Of a stretch of 64,000 nt of DNA, positions 18,315-27,317 are shown in pieces. This DNA is from Microbacterium aurantiacum (lineage in GTDB: Bacteria > Actinomycetota > Actinomycetes > Actinomycetales > Microbacteriaceae). Below the pieces are notes generated by a model that saw nothing but the letters and a program-made list of their open reading frames with translations, did no database searches and had not been told where the DNA came from. The stretch lies in NCBI RefSeq assembly GCF_021654035.1, contig NZ_JAJPDW010000001.1, positions 372,001-436,000 of the forward strand, written 5' to 3'. Position numbers and translations under genes: made by a program. Within the stretch, counting starts at the first letter, position 1. The number at the start of each line of letters is the position of its first letter.

Positions 18315-18851
18315 TCAGAGGGGGTCCGGCAGCGGGCGCGGATCGGTGAAGTCCCCCGCGGAACGCCGCAGCCGCGCGATGATGCGGACGAGATCGGTCA
18401 CGTCCTGCTCGTCCAGCCCCGGCTGCGAGAAGACCTCCGCGTTCAGCGCCGCGGTCGCGTCCTCGACGACCGTCCGTCCGGATGCGGTGAGCACGAGCAT
18501 CGCGGCCCGGCGATCGGTCGGGTGCTGCTCCCGCACCAGCAGGCCGTCGCGCACCAGCCGGTCCACCGTGCTGCTGACGCTCGTCGGATGCACCTGCAGG
18601 CGCGCGATGGCGCTCGACATCGGCATCCGTCCCTCGCGGGTGAAGCCGAGCAGCCGCAGCATCTCGTACCGCGCGAAGGAGAGGCCGAAGGGCTTCAGTG
18701 TCTGGTCGATGCGCGCGAACATCAGCTGCTGCGCACGGATGACGGAGGTCACCGCGGACATGCCGGCAGCGGCATCCGTCCAGCCGTGGTCCACCCACTG
18801 CCGCTTGGCCTCCGCGATCGGATCGACCGGAAGCGGTCCGTTCCTGGGCAT
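18315..18851 (-). CDS. MarR-family transcriptional regulator
   Basis: A 178-aa winged-helix regulator. The core runs SFARYEMLRLLGFT (helix 1-2), SSAIARLQVHPTSVSSTVDRLVRDGLLVRE (recognition helix and wing start), then DRRAAMLVLTASGRTVVE, the MarR wing signature DRR. The start ATG 18851 is supported by GGGAGGTG four bases upstream. It is transcribed divergently from etfBA with 75 bases between, and convergently with the acyl-CoA operon, so it is well placed to control etfBA and perhaps its own promoter in response to an acyl-CoA or aromatic acid. A TAGACT -10-like hexamer precedes etfB. No clear palindrome was seen in the shared region. Confidence 0.88.
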   Translation of the reverse strand: MPRNGPLPVDPIAEAKRQWVDHGWTDAAAGMSAVTSVIRAQQLMFARIDQTLKPFGLSFARYEMLRLLGFTREGRMPMSSAIARLQVHPTSVSSTVDRLVRDGLLVREQHPTDRRAAMLVLTASGRTVVEDATAALNAEVFSQPGLDEQDVTDLVRIIARLRRSAGDFTDPRPLPDPL

Positions 18852-18926
18852 GCGCACCTCCCGTCTCACCCACCACGCTAGCCCCCGGGGCGTCCTAGAC
18901 TCGAGGGCACGAAGGAGCGGAGCATC

Positions 18927-19715
18927 ATGAAGATCGTCGTCCTGGTCAAAGAGGTTCCGGATACCTGGGGGCAGCGCCGCCTCGATCTCCGGACGGGGCT
19001 CGCCGACCGCGCATCGAGCGACGCCGTGCTCGACGAGATCGGCGAGCGGGCCCTCGAGGTCGCGCTGTCGTACGCCGACGCCCACGAGGGCACCGAGGTC
19101 GTCGTGATGTCGATGGCCCCGGACTCCGCGACGACGACCGTGCGGAAGGGCCTCGCGATGGGCGCCGCCTCCGCGGTGCAGATCGTCGACGAGGGCCTCC
19201 TCGGGGCCGATCTGGGCCTCACCGCCGAGGTCCTCGCCGCCGCCCTTCGGCGCACGGGTTTCGACCTCGTCGTGGCCGGCAACCTCTCCACCGACGGCGC
19301 CGGCGGTGTGCTCCCCGCGATGATCGCCGAGCTCCTGGACGTGCCCGCGGCGACGTCGCTGACCGAGGTCGAGATCACGGAGAGCGGGGAAGGCGGCGCG
19401 GTGCGCGGCATCCGTTCGTCCGACGGCGCGACGATGCGCGTCACGGCGCCGCTGCCGGCGGTCATCTCGATCACCGAGGCGCTGCCGGACGCCCGCTTCC
19501 CGAACTTCAAGGGGATCATGGCGGCGAAGAAGAAGCCGTTCGAGACCCTGTCGTGCGCCGACCTCGGCGTCGACCCGCACTCGCACGAGCACGCGCGGTC
19601 CATCGTCATCGGACTCGCCGAAAAGCCTCCGCGCGAGGCCGGCGTGAAGATCGTCGACGACGGCACGGCGGCGGAGCAGCTCGCAGACTTCCTCGCACAG
19701 AATCGGCTGGTGTGA
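18927..19715 (+). CDS. etfB: Electron transfer flavoprotein beta subunit
   Basis: Beta subunit of the ETF heterodimer that collects electrons from acyl-CoA dehydrogenases. The 262-aa length is typical. Family features: [14 protein letters not shown] start, the [28 protein letters not shown] segment, [27 protein letters not shown] with the nucleotide-binding loop, and [29 protein letters not shown], the recognition-loop region. The ribosome site GAAGGAG is nine bases before ATG 18927. It is followed after one base by etfA. Position next to an acyl-CoA dehydrogenase operon fits group I housekeeping/beta-oxidation ETF rather than a bifurcating form. Confidence 0.95.
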   Translation: MKIVVLVKEVPDTWGQRRLDLRTGLADRASSDAVLDEIGERALEVALSYADAHEGTEVVVMSMAPDSATTTVRKGLAMGAASAVQIVDEGLLGADLGLTAEVLAAALRRTGFDLVVAGNLSTDGAGGVLPAMIAELLDVPAATSLTEVEITESGEGGAVRGIRSSDGATMRVTAPLPAVISITEALPDARFPNFKGIMAAKKKPFETLSCADLGVDPHSHEHARSIVIGLAEKPPREAGVKIVDDGTAAEQLADFLAQNRLV

Positions 19716-19716
19716 C

Positions 19717-20691
19717 ATGGCGGACATGACCTTTCCGGACGACGCGATCCTCGTCCTCCTCGACACCGCGCCCGACGGCGCGCCGGCATCCTCCGGCGCG
19801 GGGCTGATCGGCGCCGCGGCGTCGATCGGGACCCCCGTCGCGCTCGTCATCGGTGATGCCGCGCGAGCGACGGATGCCGCGGCCCTCGGTGCCGGGATCG
19901 TGCTCGTCGCCGCCCCGCGCGACGGGCTCGGGGTGGCGGCGACCGATGCGCTCGCCGCCGCATCCGACCTCGTGCGGCCCGCCGCGGTCCTCGCGGCGCA
20001 TTCGGTCGAAGGGCGGGAGGTCGCGGCGCGGTTCGCCGCCCGGACCGGCTTGGGCCTGTGCGTGGACGCGGTCGGTGTGTCGCGTGACGAGGAGGGCATC
20101 CTCGCCCACCACTCGGTGTACGGCGGCGAGTACCTCGTCGACGCCGCGGTGACGTGGGGTGCGCCCGTCATCACCGTGCGGATCGGCGCCGTCGATGCGC
20201 GGGCGGAAGCGGTCGCGGAGCCGGCCGTGCACGCGCTGGAGGTCCGCGCCTCGGGTCGCCGGGCCGCGGTCGTGGAGTCCGTCGACGCCGCCGTCGCGAC
20301 GTCCGCGCGCCCGGAGCTGCGCGGCGCGCCGCGCGTGGTCTCGGGTGGGCGCGGCCTCGGATCGGCCGAGAAGTTCGCGCTCGTCGAAGAGCTCGCCGAC
20401 AGCCTCGGCGCGGCGGTCGGTGCGTCGCGCGCCGCGGTCGACGCCGGGTACGTGCCTGCCACCTACCAGGTCGGGCAGACGGGCGTCTCGGTCTCACCGC
20501 AGCTCTATGTCGCTCTCGGCATATCGGGAGCGATCCAGCACAAGGCGGGCATGCAGACGGCGAAGACCATCGTGGCGATCAACAAGGACGCGGATGCGCC
20601 GATCTTCGAGATCGCGGACTTCGGCGTCGTCGGAGACCTCTTCGAGGTCGTGCCGCGGCTGATCACGGCGCTGCAGGCGAAGAAGGGCTGA
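19717..20691 (+). CDS. etfA: Electron transfer flavoprotein alpha subunit
   Basis: Alpha subunit of ETF, binding the FAD that exchanges electrons with dehydrogenases. The 324-aa protein ends in the FAD domain with the usual signature: [54 protein letters not shown] and [21 protein letters not shown]. Start ATG 19717 is one base after the etfB stop, so the two are translated together in the 1:1 ratio needed. The downstream cytochrome b gene begins two bases after its stop, which suggests a functional link between ETF and a membrane quinone- or haem-linked acceptor. No ETF:quinone oxidoreductase gene is in the window. Confidence 0.95.
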   Translation: MADMTFPDDAILVLLDTAPDGAPASSGAGLIGAAASIGTPVALVIGDAARATDAAALGAGIVLVAAPRDGLGVAATDALAAASDLVRPAAVLAAHSVEGREVAARFAARTGLGLCVDAVGVSRDEEGILAHHSVYGGEYLVDAAVTWGAPVITVRIGAVDARAEAVAEPAVHALEVRASGRRAAVVESVDAAVATSARPELRGAPRVVSGGRGLGSAEKFALVEELADSLGAAVGASRAAVDAGYVPATYQVGQTGVSVSPQLYVALGISGAIQHKAGMQTAKTIVAINKDADAPIFEIADFGVVGDLFEVVPRLITALQAKKG

Positions 20692-20693
20692 GG

Positions 20694-22313
20694 ATGACGA
20701 CGACCCGACGCCTGCGGCGGGGACTGCCGCGCGTGGTCGGCGGGGATCCGTGGCCCCCGGCATCCGCCGCGCCGCCTGCGCCGGCACCGGATGGAGCGCC
20801 CGCGCCGCCCGCCGACGCCGACGTCGCACCCGTGCTCGCTGAGGTGGCGGTTACGGCCCCCTCGGCGCCCGTGACAGGGCCACGAGCGACACCCGAACAC
20901 CCGCTGCGACGGGGTCTGCCACGAGTTCCGGATGGGGAGCCGTGGCCCCCTGCATCCGCTGCTCCGACGCCCGCGAAGGCGCCCGCGCCCGCTATTGCGT
21001 CTCAGGTGACAGTTGCTGCCCCCTCGGAGCCCGTGACGGGGCCACAAGCGACACCCGAAGCGGAGTCCATCGCCCCGACGACGGATACCGGGCTCCGCCG
21101 TGGGCTCCCGCGCGTTCCGGGTGGCGAGCCGTGGCCCCCGGCGTCCGCGTCCCGCGCCGCCGCACCCGAGACCCCCGCGCCCGCACCCGCCGGGCCTGAG
21201 ACCGCCGAGCCCACGGCCGCCGCGCCCGAGGTGGCGGGTGAGGCCGCATCGGATGCCGCGACGCGGTCACACGCGCCACTCGACGGCGCCGCCCCGGCGC
21301 GCGACCTGTCGGTTCCGCTGCCCTTCACCCCGACGGTCTGGGCGGGAGCATCGGCCACCGCGCGCCCCACCCCTCGCCCCGAACCCCGCCGCTTCGGCCC
21401 GTTCACCGCTCTGCAGTGGCTCGCGGCGGTTGTCATCGGCGGCGCGGGCCTGATCTACGCCGCGGGCATGCTCGTCGTCGCCGTGCGGTGGCTGGTGAGC
21501 ACGGCGCCGGTGCAGGAGTTCCTCATCCGCTATCCCGGCGAGTACCACCTTCCCGAGGGTGCTCCGGTCGGCATCCCCGCGTGGCTGGCGTGGCAGCACT
21601 TCTTCAACGTCTTCCTGATGGTGCTCATCATCCGCACGGGCCTTCGCGTGCGCACCGAGAAGCGGCCCGACGCCTTCTGGTCGCCGCGCGGCGCGAAGAA
21701 GCGCAAGACGAGTCTGAACATCTGGTTCCACCAGAGCCTCGACGTGCTGTGGGTGGTCAACGGGATCGTCTTCGTGGTGCTGCTGTTCGCGACCGGCCAA
21801 TGGATGCGGATCGTGCCGACGAGCTGGGAGGTGTTCCCCAACCTCCTCTCGGCCGGGCTCCAGTACGTCTCGCTCGACTGGCCGACCGAGAACGGATGGG
21901 TGAACTACAACAGCCTGCAGCAGCTCGCCTACTTCTCGACGGTGTTCATCGCCGCGCCGCTCGCGATCATCACCGGCATCCGGATGAGCATGTGGTGGCC
22001 GAAGAACGCCCCGCGTCTGAACAAGGCGTACCCGGTCGAGTGGGCGCGCAAGCTCCACTTCCCGGTGATGCTGTACTTCGTCGTGTTCATCGTCATCCAC
22101 GTCGCGCTCGTCTTCGCCACGGGGGCGCTGCGGAACCTGAACCACATGTACGCCGCGCAGGGGTCGGTCGATCCCGACGCGTACGCGACGAACTGGACCG
22201 GGTTCTGGCTGTTCACGCTGTCGATGGCGGTGATCGCCGCCGCCTGGGTCGCCGCCCGCCCGATGGTGCTCGCCCCGATCGCCCGGCTGTTCGGCACGGT
22301 CTCGTCGCGTTGA
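20694..22313 (+). CDS. Cytochrome b561-type membrane protein with tandem RRGLPR motifs
   Basis: A 539-aa protein. The N-terminal 260 residues are Pro/Ala-rich and presumably disordered and cytoplasmic; they carry three near-identical motifs of the form LRRGLPRVxGGEPWPPASA at residues 7-25, 71-89 and 134-152, the first two followed by a second repeat (APSxPVTGPxATPE). The C-terminal part has about five membrane segments with the histidines expected for two b-haems: AWQHFF, NIWFHQS, RKLHFPV and VIHVAL. This resembles the cytochrome b subunit of sulfoxide/nitrate-type reductases. ATG 20694 follows etfA by two bases, with the overlapping GAGG as ribosome site. It may route ETF electrons into the quinone pool; this is inference from adjacency. 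Confidence 0.85.
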   Translation: MTTTRRLRRGLPRVVGGDPWPPASAAPPAPAPDGAPAPPADADVAPVLAEVAVTAPSAPVTGPRATPEHPLRRGLPRVPDGEPWPPASAAPTPAKAPAPAIASQVTVAAPSEPVTGPQATPEAESIAPTTDTGLRRGLPRVPGGEPWPPASASRAAAPETPAPAPAGPETAEPTAAAPEVAGEAASDAATRSHAPLDGAAPARDLSVPLPFTPTVWAGASATARPTPRPEPRRFGPFTALQWLAAVVIGGAGLIYAAGMLVVAVRWLVSTAPVQEFLIRYPGEYHLPEGAPVGIPAWLAWQHFFNVFLMVLIIRTGLRVRTEKRPDAFWSPRGAKKRKTSLNIWFHQSLDVLWVVNGIVFVVLLFATGQWMRIVPTSWEVFPNLLSAGLQYVSLDWPTENGWVNYNSLQQLAYFSTVFIAAPLAIITGIRMSMWWPKNAPRLNKAYPVEWARKLHFPVMLYFVVFIVIHVALVFATGALRNLNHMYAAQGSVDPDAYATNWTGFWLFTLSMAVIAAAWVAARPMVLAPIARLFGTVSSR

Positions 22314-22408
22314 CCGGGCCCGGCGCGCTCCGGTGCGGGGGATAACCCGAATCGGAGTCTCCGGATGCCTCGGGGGCGCGCCGGCGCGCGCCGCTCTACC
22401 GTGAAGGT

Positions 22409-23686
22409 ATGACCGACATCGCCGCTTCCCCGCCCGCTCGACCTCCACGCGCCGTGCGTCCGCTGCGCGTGGCCGGCGCGGCCCTCCAGCTGTCCGCCCT
22501 CGCCGTCGTGGGACCGGTGGTCTTCACGATCCTCGGCGTGCTCCTGGGCGTCGGGATCGGGCTCGTCCCCGTGATCGGGATCGGCCTGCTCCTCCTCCTC
22601 GGCTTCGTCTACGGACTCTTCGCGCTGGCGTTCCTCGAGTACGCGCGCGTCGACGGGCTGTACGACCTGTCGCTCCCCGCCGTCCGACCGCGCACGAGCG
22701 GACGCCCCGGGTTCGGCGGATTCGTGCGGACGATCTGGGCGCAGTTCACCGACCCCCTCATGTGGCGCGGGGTCGCCAGCGCCGCGGTGGCGACCGTCCT
22801 CGGGTTCATCGTCCTCGCCGCCGCCTCCATCCTCGTCTCCGGCATCGCCGTCGCCTTCTCCCCGCTCTACGCCGACGGTACCGACGCGGTCCGTCTGGAG
22901 CGCACCCCCTTCGACATCCCCGTCTCGCTGGGCGTCCCGCTGGGCCTCCTCGCCGTCCTGCTCTCCGCCGCCGCGATCGTGGGGGTCGCCCTCCTCCACG
23001 GCGTCATCGCCCGGGCGATCCTCGTCCCCTCCCGCGAAGGAGCGCTCGCCGAGCAGGCGCGCACCTCCTCCGCCCAACGCGCCGGCGCGGTGCGTGCCGC
23101 CGACCTCGAGCGCACCCGCATCGAGCGCGACCTCCACGACGGGGTGCAGCCGCGCCTGGTGTCGGTGGGGATGACGCTCGGGCTCGCGCAGCAGAAGATC
23201 GACTCCGATCCGGATGCCGCCAAGACCCTCCTCGCCGAGGCGCACACCTCGACGAAGGCGGCCATCACCGAGCTCCGTCAGCTCGCCCGCGGCATCCACA
23301 CCTCCGTGCTGGACGATCGCGGACTGGATGCCGCACTCTCGGCGCTCGCCGCCCGTTCGCACGTGCCCGTCGCGCTCGACGTGCGCATCGATGAGCGGTG
23401 CAGCAAGACGGCGGAGACCGCGGCCTACTTCGTGATCGCGGAGGCACTGACCAATGCCGCGAAGCACTCGCGGGCGTCCGAGTGTCGCGTGGTGGTGCGC
23501 CAGCGCGAGGGCGGCATCCTGTGGGCCCGCGTCGAGGACAACGGCATCGGCGGCGCCCGCATCGTCCCGGGTGGGGGCCTCGACGGCATCGCCAACCGCG
23601 TTCTCGGCGCCGGCGGAGAGTTCCGCCTCGACAGTCCCGTCGGCGGTCCGACCGCCCTGGAGGTGAGCATCCCGTGCGCATCCTGA
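22409..23686 (+). CDS. NarL-type sensor histidine kinase
   Basis: A 425-aa membrane kinase. Four hydrophobic helices (about residues 25-75 and 125-215) in a DUF1707/sensor-like arrangement form the input region, with no large extracellular domain, suggesting intramembrane sensing of envelope stress. The HisKA_3 dimerisation helix contains RIERDLHDGVQPRLV with phospho-acceptor His243. The HATPase domain has EALTNAAKHS (N box) and VEDNGIGGARIVPGGGLDGI (G boxes). The end overlaps the response regulator start by 13 bases. The leader has TACCGT then GAAGGT close to ATG 22409. The kinase, regulator and third gene form one coupled operon; similar trios in actinobacteria respond to membrane stress, but the signal here is unknown. 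Confidence 0.92.
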   Translation: MTDIAASPPARPPRAVRPLRVAGAALQLSALAVVGPVVFTILGVLLGVGIGLVPVIGIGLLLLLGFVYGLFALAFLEYARVDGLYDLSLPAVRPRTSGRPGFGGFVRTIWAQFTDPLMWRGVASAAVATVLGFIVLAAASILVSGIAVAFSPLYADGTDAVRLERTPFDIPVSLGVPLGLLAVLLSAAAIVGVALLHGVIARAILVPSREGALAEQARTSSAQRAGAVRAADLERTRIERDLHDGVQPRLVSVGMTLGLAQQKIDSDPDAAKTLLAEAHTSTKAAITELRQLARGIHTSVLDDRGLDAALSALAARSHVPVALDVRIDERCSKTAETAAYFVIAEALTNAAKHSRASECRVVVRQREGGILWARVEDNGIGGARIVPGGGLDGIANRVLGAGGEFRLDSPVGGPTALEVSIPCAS

Positions 23687-24348
23687 TCTGCGAGGACTCC
23701 GTCCTCCTCCGCGAGGGACTCTCGCGCCTGCTCGCGGATGCCGGACACGACATCGTCGCCGCGCTCCCCGACGCCACCGATCTGGAGGTGACGGTCGCCG
23801 CATCGGAGCCCGCCCTGTGCATCCTCGACGTGCGGCTCCCGCCGACGGGGACCGACGAGGGGATCCGCGCAGCGCTGGCGCTCCGTCGCGATCGGCCCGA
23901 ACTCCCGGTGCTCGTCCTGTCGCAGTACGTCGAGGAGCGCTACGCCAGCGAACTCATCGCGGGCCGCGGCGGCGCCCTCGGCTACCTCCTCAAGGACCGC
24001 GTCGCCGACGTGGCGGAGTTCCTCGAGACCGTCGAGGCGATCGGTTCGGGTGCGACGATCTTCGACCCCGAAGTCGTCGCCCAGCTCCTCGGCCGCCGCA
24101 CCCGCGACGAGCGGATGCAGCGCCTCACCGATCGCGAATCCACGGTGCTCGCCCTCATCGCCGAGGGTCGGTCCAACCAGGCGATCGCCCGGACACTGCA
24201 CGTCAGCGAGGGCAGCGTCGAGAAGCACATCACCGCGGTGTTCCAGAAGCTCGATCTCGAGCAGGACGAGGCGGGCAACCGTCGGGTCCTCGCCGCGCTC
24301 GCCCACATCGCCCACGGGGCGCCCACCCAGACAGGAGACCCCTCATGA
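23674..24348 (+). CDS. NarL/LuxR-type response regulator
   Basis: A 224-aa regulator, partner of the upstream kinase. The receiver domain shows ICEDSVLLREGL with the acidic pair, phospho-acceptor Asp52 in CILDVRLPP, the Ser of VLVLSQY and Lys in YLLKDRV. The C-terminal LuxR-type HTH reads LTDRESTVLALIAEGRSNQAIARTL and VSEGSVEKHITAVFQKL, the DNA-recognition helix. GTG 23674 is the start that puts the first beta strand (RILICEDS) at residue 2 and overlaps the kinase end by 13 bases, consistent with translational coupling. Its own stop overlaps the start of the DUF4097-type gene (ATGA), which is therefore likely the system's output or auxiliary protein. Confidence 0.93.
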   Translation: MRILICEDSVLLREGLSRLLADAGHDIVAALPDATDLEVTVAASEPALCILDVRLPPTGTDEGIRAALALRRDRPELPVLVLSQYVEERYASELIAGRGGALGYLLKDRVADVAEFLETVEAIGSGATIFDPEVVAQLLGRRTRDERMQRLTDRESTVLALIAEGRSNQAIARTLHVSEGSVEKHITAVFQKLDLEQDEAGNRRVLAALAHIAHGAPTQTGDPS

Positions 24349-25139
24349 CCACCTCGACCTCGCGTGTGATCGCGATCCTCACCGCCGCCCTGGGCGGTGC
24401 CGTCGTCATCGGCGCCGTCACCACCACCGCGATGTCGACCGTCGCGTCGGCGTCGACATCCTCGTCCACGCAGGACGTGACCGTCGCGGGGGTGGATCAG
24501 ATCGATCTCGACCTCGCCGCCGGCGACATGCGCGTCGAGTTCACCGATGTCGCCCGAGCGGAGCTCCGCGTGGACGGCGGACCGGATGCCGATCGCTGGA
24601 CCTTCGAACGCGACGGCGACGTGCTCCGGGTCGCCTCTCCGTCTCGCGGCGGCCCGTGGAACTGGGGCTGGGGCTGGAACCTCGAGGAAAGCTCGGCGGT
24701 GCTCACCCTGCCCCGCGAGCTCGCCGGCGTCGACGGAGCCTTCGACCTCGCGGCGGGCGACCTGGATGTCGAGGGCGATTTCGGCGCTCTGGAGATCTCC
24801 CTCGGGGCCGGGGACGCGCGTGTTGACGGGTCCGCTCGCGAGGTCGAGGCCGAGATCTCGGCCGGCCGCGCGACGCTGACCCTCGCCGACGTCGACGATG
24901 CCGACCTGAGCGTCTCGGCGGGCGCTCTCGAGGGCACCTTCACCGGAGCTGCGCCGCGCGCGGTCGACATCGACGTCAGCGCCGGTTCGCTCGAGCTCAC
25001 GCTGCCCGATGAGGCGTACCGCGTGACGTCCGACGTGTCGGCCGGGACGGTGGACAACCGCCTGTCGACGGCGACGGATGCCGCGCGCACGGTCTCGGTC
25101 CAGCTGACCGCGGGTCAGGTCGTGCTCCGAGCGGAGTGA
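24345..25139 (+). CDS. DUF4097-type beta-helix protein with N-terminal membrane anchor
   Basis: A 264-aa protein with one N-terminal hydrophobic segment (residues 8-36, no lipobox) and then a repetitive beta-strand region: repeats of the form DLAAGD..VEG, SLGAGDARVDG, EISAGRATL, SVSAGALEG, DVSAGSLEL, DVSAGTVDN, QLTAGQVVL spaced about 20 residues apart. This is the adhesin-like DUF4097/DUF4098 beta-repeat fold, likely extracytoplasmic. A Trp/Gly cluster (residues 101-112) stands out. Coupled by ATGA to the response regulator, it may be the sensed or output envelope protein. Biochemical role unknown. The gene ends in a hairpin shared with the convergent transporter. Confidence 0.85.
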   Translation: MTTSTSRVIAILTAALGGAVVIGAVTTTAMSTVASASTSSSTQDVTVAGVDQIDLDLAAGDMRVEFTDVARAELRVDGGPDADRWTFERDGDVLRVASPSRGGPWNWGWGWNLEESSAVLTLPRELAGVDGAFDLAAGDLDVEGDFGALEISLGAGDARVDGSAREVEAEISAGRATLTLADVDDADLSVSAGALEGTFTGAAPRAVDIDVSAGSLELTLPDEAYRVTSDVSAGTVDNRLSTATDAARTVSVQLTAGQVVLRAE

Positions 25140-25163
25140 CACCTCCGTCGCGCCTCAGGTGTC
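25138..25163. terminator. Short hairpin between convergent genes
   Basis: GACACCT (25138-25144) and AGGTGTC (25157-25163) form a perfect 7-bp stem with a 12-nt loop. It overlaps both the stop of the DUF4097-type gene and that of the convergent MFS gene. No U-tract. Modest support as a bidirectional terminator. Confidence 0.5.
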
Positions 25164-26432
25164 GGCGGCGTCCGTGCGCGGATGCCGGCGTACCGGTCTG
25201 CGCGAGGGAGCCTCCGCGATGGACCCGCGGAGGCGAACCCTCGCGTAGATCACCGCCCCGGCACCACCGCAGATCGCGAGGATGGCAAGCGCGACTGCGG
25301 CGGCGGTCAGGTTCAGGGCCCCTACCCATCCGGCGATCGGATAGGTGATAAGGAAACAGGCGTGTGAGAGGGCGAACTGGGCGGTGTACACCAGGTTCCG
25401 GTCGGCCGGCGTGGAGGCATCGGCGAGCAGCCGGGACGAGGGCGTGTTCACCAGCGACGTCCCCATCCCGAGAACGCTCCAGGTGACCAACAGGGGAATC
25501 CAGCCGGCGCCCGTGAACGCCGCTATCACGGTGACCGCGACAGCGGCGACGAGACCGGCGACGATCACGCTTGCGCCCGTGACCATCGTACGGATCACAC
25601 CGAGCCGGCCGACGAGCCACGGGATGGCGAGTGCGACAACGAGCGAGCCGATCCCGAAGCAGGCGAGCGCGAGCGCGAGGGCGGCGTCTCCCCGCTGGAA
25701 CACGCCGCGGGCGTAGACGACCGAGTTCACCAGGACGATCGCGGTGCCGGCCGCGACGACGATGTTGGTGAGCATCAGGAAGCGGAGCGTCGGAGTGCGG
25801 ACGAACACCTTCGCGCCCGCGGGCAAACGCTGCCAGAACCTCATCGCCGGTCCGTCGTCGGGGCGAGCGGGGAGGCGGGAGACCAGCACAAGGAGCGCGG
25901 AGCCGGTGAAGCCGATCGCGGTGCCGACGAACAGGTTGTGGTAGCTGATCAGAGTCAGGAGCACCGCGGCGATTGCCGGGCTCAGCAACGCTTCGAGATC
26001 GTATGCGAGCCGCGACAGCGACAGTGCCCGTGTGTATTCGTCCGGATCCGGAAGGATCGCGGGGATGAGGGACTGGAAGGCGGGGGTGAAGGTCGCGGAG
26101 GCGGACTGCAGGACGAAGACCAGTGCGTAGATCTGCCAGGCCTCGGTCACGAACGGCAACAGCAACGCGATCGCGAGACGCACCAGGTCCGCGCCGATCA
26201 GCACGGCCTTCTTCGGCAGTCGATCCACGACCGCGGCGATCAGCGGGGCGACCCCGACATAGGCGATCATCTTGATCGTCAGTGCCGTGCCGAGCACTGA
26301 TCCGGCGGCGTCGCCGGCGATGTCGAAGGCGAGCAATCCCAGTGCGACGGTCAGCAGGCCCGTGCCGAGCAGCGCGATCACCTGCGCCGCGAAGAGTTTC
26401 GCGTACGTGCCGTTGCGCAGGACCCGCAGCAT
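25155..26432 (-). CDS. MFS transporter (MdfA/MefA-like exporter group)
   Basis: A 425-aa protein with about 12 hydrophobic helices. The start ATG 26432 gives MLRVLRNGTYAKLFAAQVIALLGTGLLTVALGLLAFD, the usual first helix of the NreB/enterobactin-exporter-like MFS group; an upstream in-frame extension is low-complexity and overlaps cofE. The loop between helices 2 and 3 has VVDRLPKKAVLIGADLVR, the MFS motif A equivalent, and LQSASATFTPAFQSLIPAILPDPDEYTRALSLSRLAYDLEALLSPAIAAVLL is characteristic of the group. Substrate unknown; members export metals, siderophores or drugs. It follows cofE on the same strand with a 106-base gap. Codon choice is slightly less GC-biased than in neighbours. Confidence 0.88.
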   Translation of the reverse strand: MLRVLRNGTYAKLFAAQVIALLGTGLLTVALGLLAFDIAGDAAGSVLGTALTIKMIAYVGVAPLIAAVVDRLPKKAVLIGADLVRLAIALLLPFVTEAWQIYALVFVLQSASATFTPAFQSLIPAILPDPDEYTRALSLSRLAYDLEALLSPAIAAVLLTLISYHNLFVGTAIGFTGSALLVLVSRLPARPDDGPAMRFWQRLPAGAKVFVRTPTLRFLMLTNIVVAAGTAIVLVNSVVYARGVFQRGDAALALALACFGIGSLVVALAIPWLVGRLGVIRTMVTGASVIVAGLVAAVAVTVIAAFTGAGWIPLLVTWSVLGMGTSLVNTPSSRLLADASTPADRNLVYTAQFALSHACFLITYPIAGWVGALNLTAAAVALAILAICGGAGAVIYARVRLRGSIAEAPSRRPVRRHPRTDAADT

Positions 26433-26538
26433 CAGCGGGCTATCGCCGGGCCGCGGCGCGCATGCGGGGTCGGCACGATCTGTGTGCGTCGCGGCTTCGC
26501 CCCGTGCTGCGGAACCGCGGCGGGTGACATTGCGCCGG

Positions 26539-27300
26539 TCACGTCTGGGCGGAGGCGACGCCGGCGGCGAACCCGTCGGCGTAGGCCTCATCCGCGCCCT
26601 GGCGGAACATGTCGCGCTCGGCGGGGCGCACGATGGAGCGGGCGCCGGGGAGGTCGAGGGAGCCGACGAGGTCGCCGCGTCCGCGGACGATCGCGACGGG
26701 ACGTCGGGTCGCTTTGCCCTTGACGAGGTCGGCGGCGCCGGCGATCTCGTCGGCCACCGCGGGCATGGTCACCACGAGAGGCCGGCCCTCGGCATCCGTC
26801 TGTCCGCGCAGGTCCTCGAAGACGTGGATGCCGGCGGCGCCGATGGCGTGATCGGTCTGGCCTTCACGCCACGCGCGGCCCAGAGTGTCGGAGATCACCA
26901 CGCCCACCTCGACCCCGAGCCGCTCGCGCAGCCCCCGGGCGAGGGCGCGGGCCGAGGCATCCGGATCTACGGGAAGGAGGAGCACGGTGCCCTCGGGGGT
27001 GTTCGACGCGTCGACGCCCGCGGCCGCCGAGACGATCCCCAGGCGGTTCTCGACGATGCGGGTGACGTGCCCACCGGGCGCGGTGCGACGCGCGACGAGG
27101 CGGACCGTCTCGGCGGTGATGGCCTCTTCGCGATCGGCGGCGGTGAGGAAGCGTCCTTCGGCTTTGGAGACGATCTTCGACGTGACGACGAGGATGTCAC
27201 CGTCGGCGAGGGTGTCGCCGACGCGCGCGGCGATCGTTTCGACGAGGTCGGTGCCCGCGGCGATCTCAGGGATGCCGTCGAGGGCCCAGACCTGCAGCAC
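26539..27300 (-). CDS. cofE: Coenzyme F420-0:L-glutamate ligase
   Basis: Adds glutamate residues to F420-0 in coenzyme F420 biosynthesis, using GTP. The 253-aa length matches stand-alone CofE; actinobacterial FbiB proteins carry an extra nitroreductase-like domain that is absent here. Family segments: [19 protein letters not shown] start, [16 protein letters not shown] with the GTP/metal-binding residues, [44 protein letters not shown] and the ending [12 protein letters not shown] 27300 is the start, without a strong ribosome site; it lies 17 bases after the GNAT gene, so the two probably share a transcript. Presence of this gene implies F420-dependent redox enzymes in the organism, as known for many Microbacteriaceae. 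Confidence 0.9.
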   Translation of the reverse strand: MLQVWALDGIPEIAAGTDLVETIAARVGDTLADGDILVVTSKIVSKAEGRFLTAADREEAITAETVRLVARRTAPGGHVTRIVENRLGIVSAAAGVDASNTPEGTVLLLPVDPDASARALARGLRERLGVEVGVVISDTLGRAWREGQTDHAIGAAGIHVFEDLRGQTDAEGRPLVVTMPAVADEIAGAADLVKGKATRRPVAIVRGRGDLVGSLDLPGARSIVRPAERDMFRQGADEAYADGFAAGVASAQT

Positions 27301-27317
27301 AGTTGTCGGTGCGCGGC

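Noticed and set aside
25155..26432. Recently acquired resistance island around the MFS gene
   Set aside because: Only slightly different codon use, no mobile-element genes or repeats next to it.
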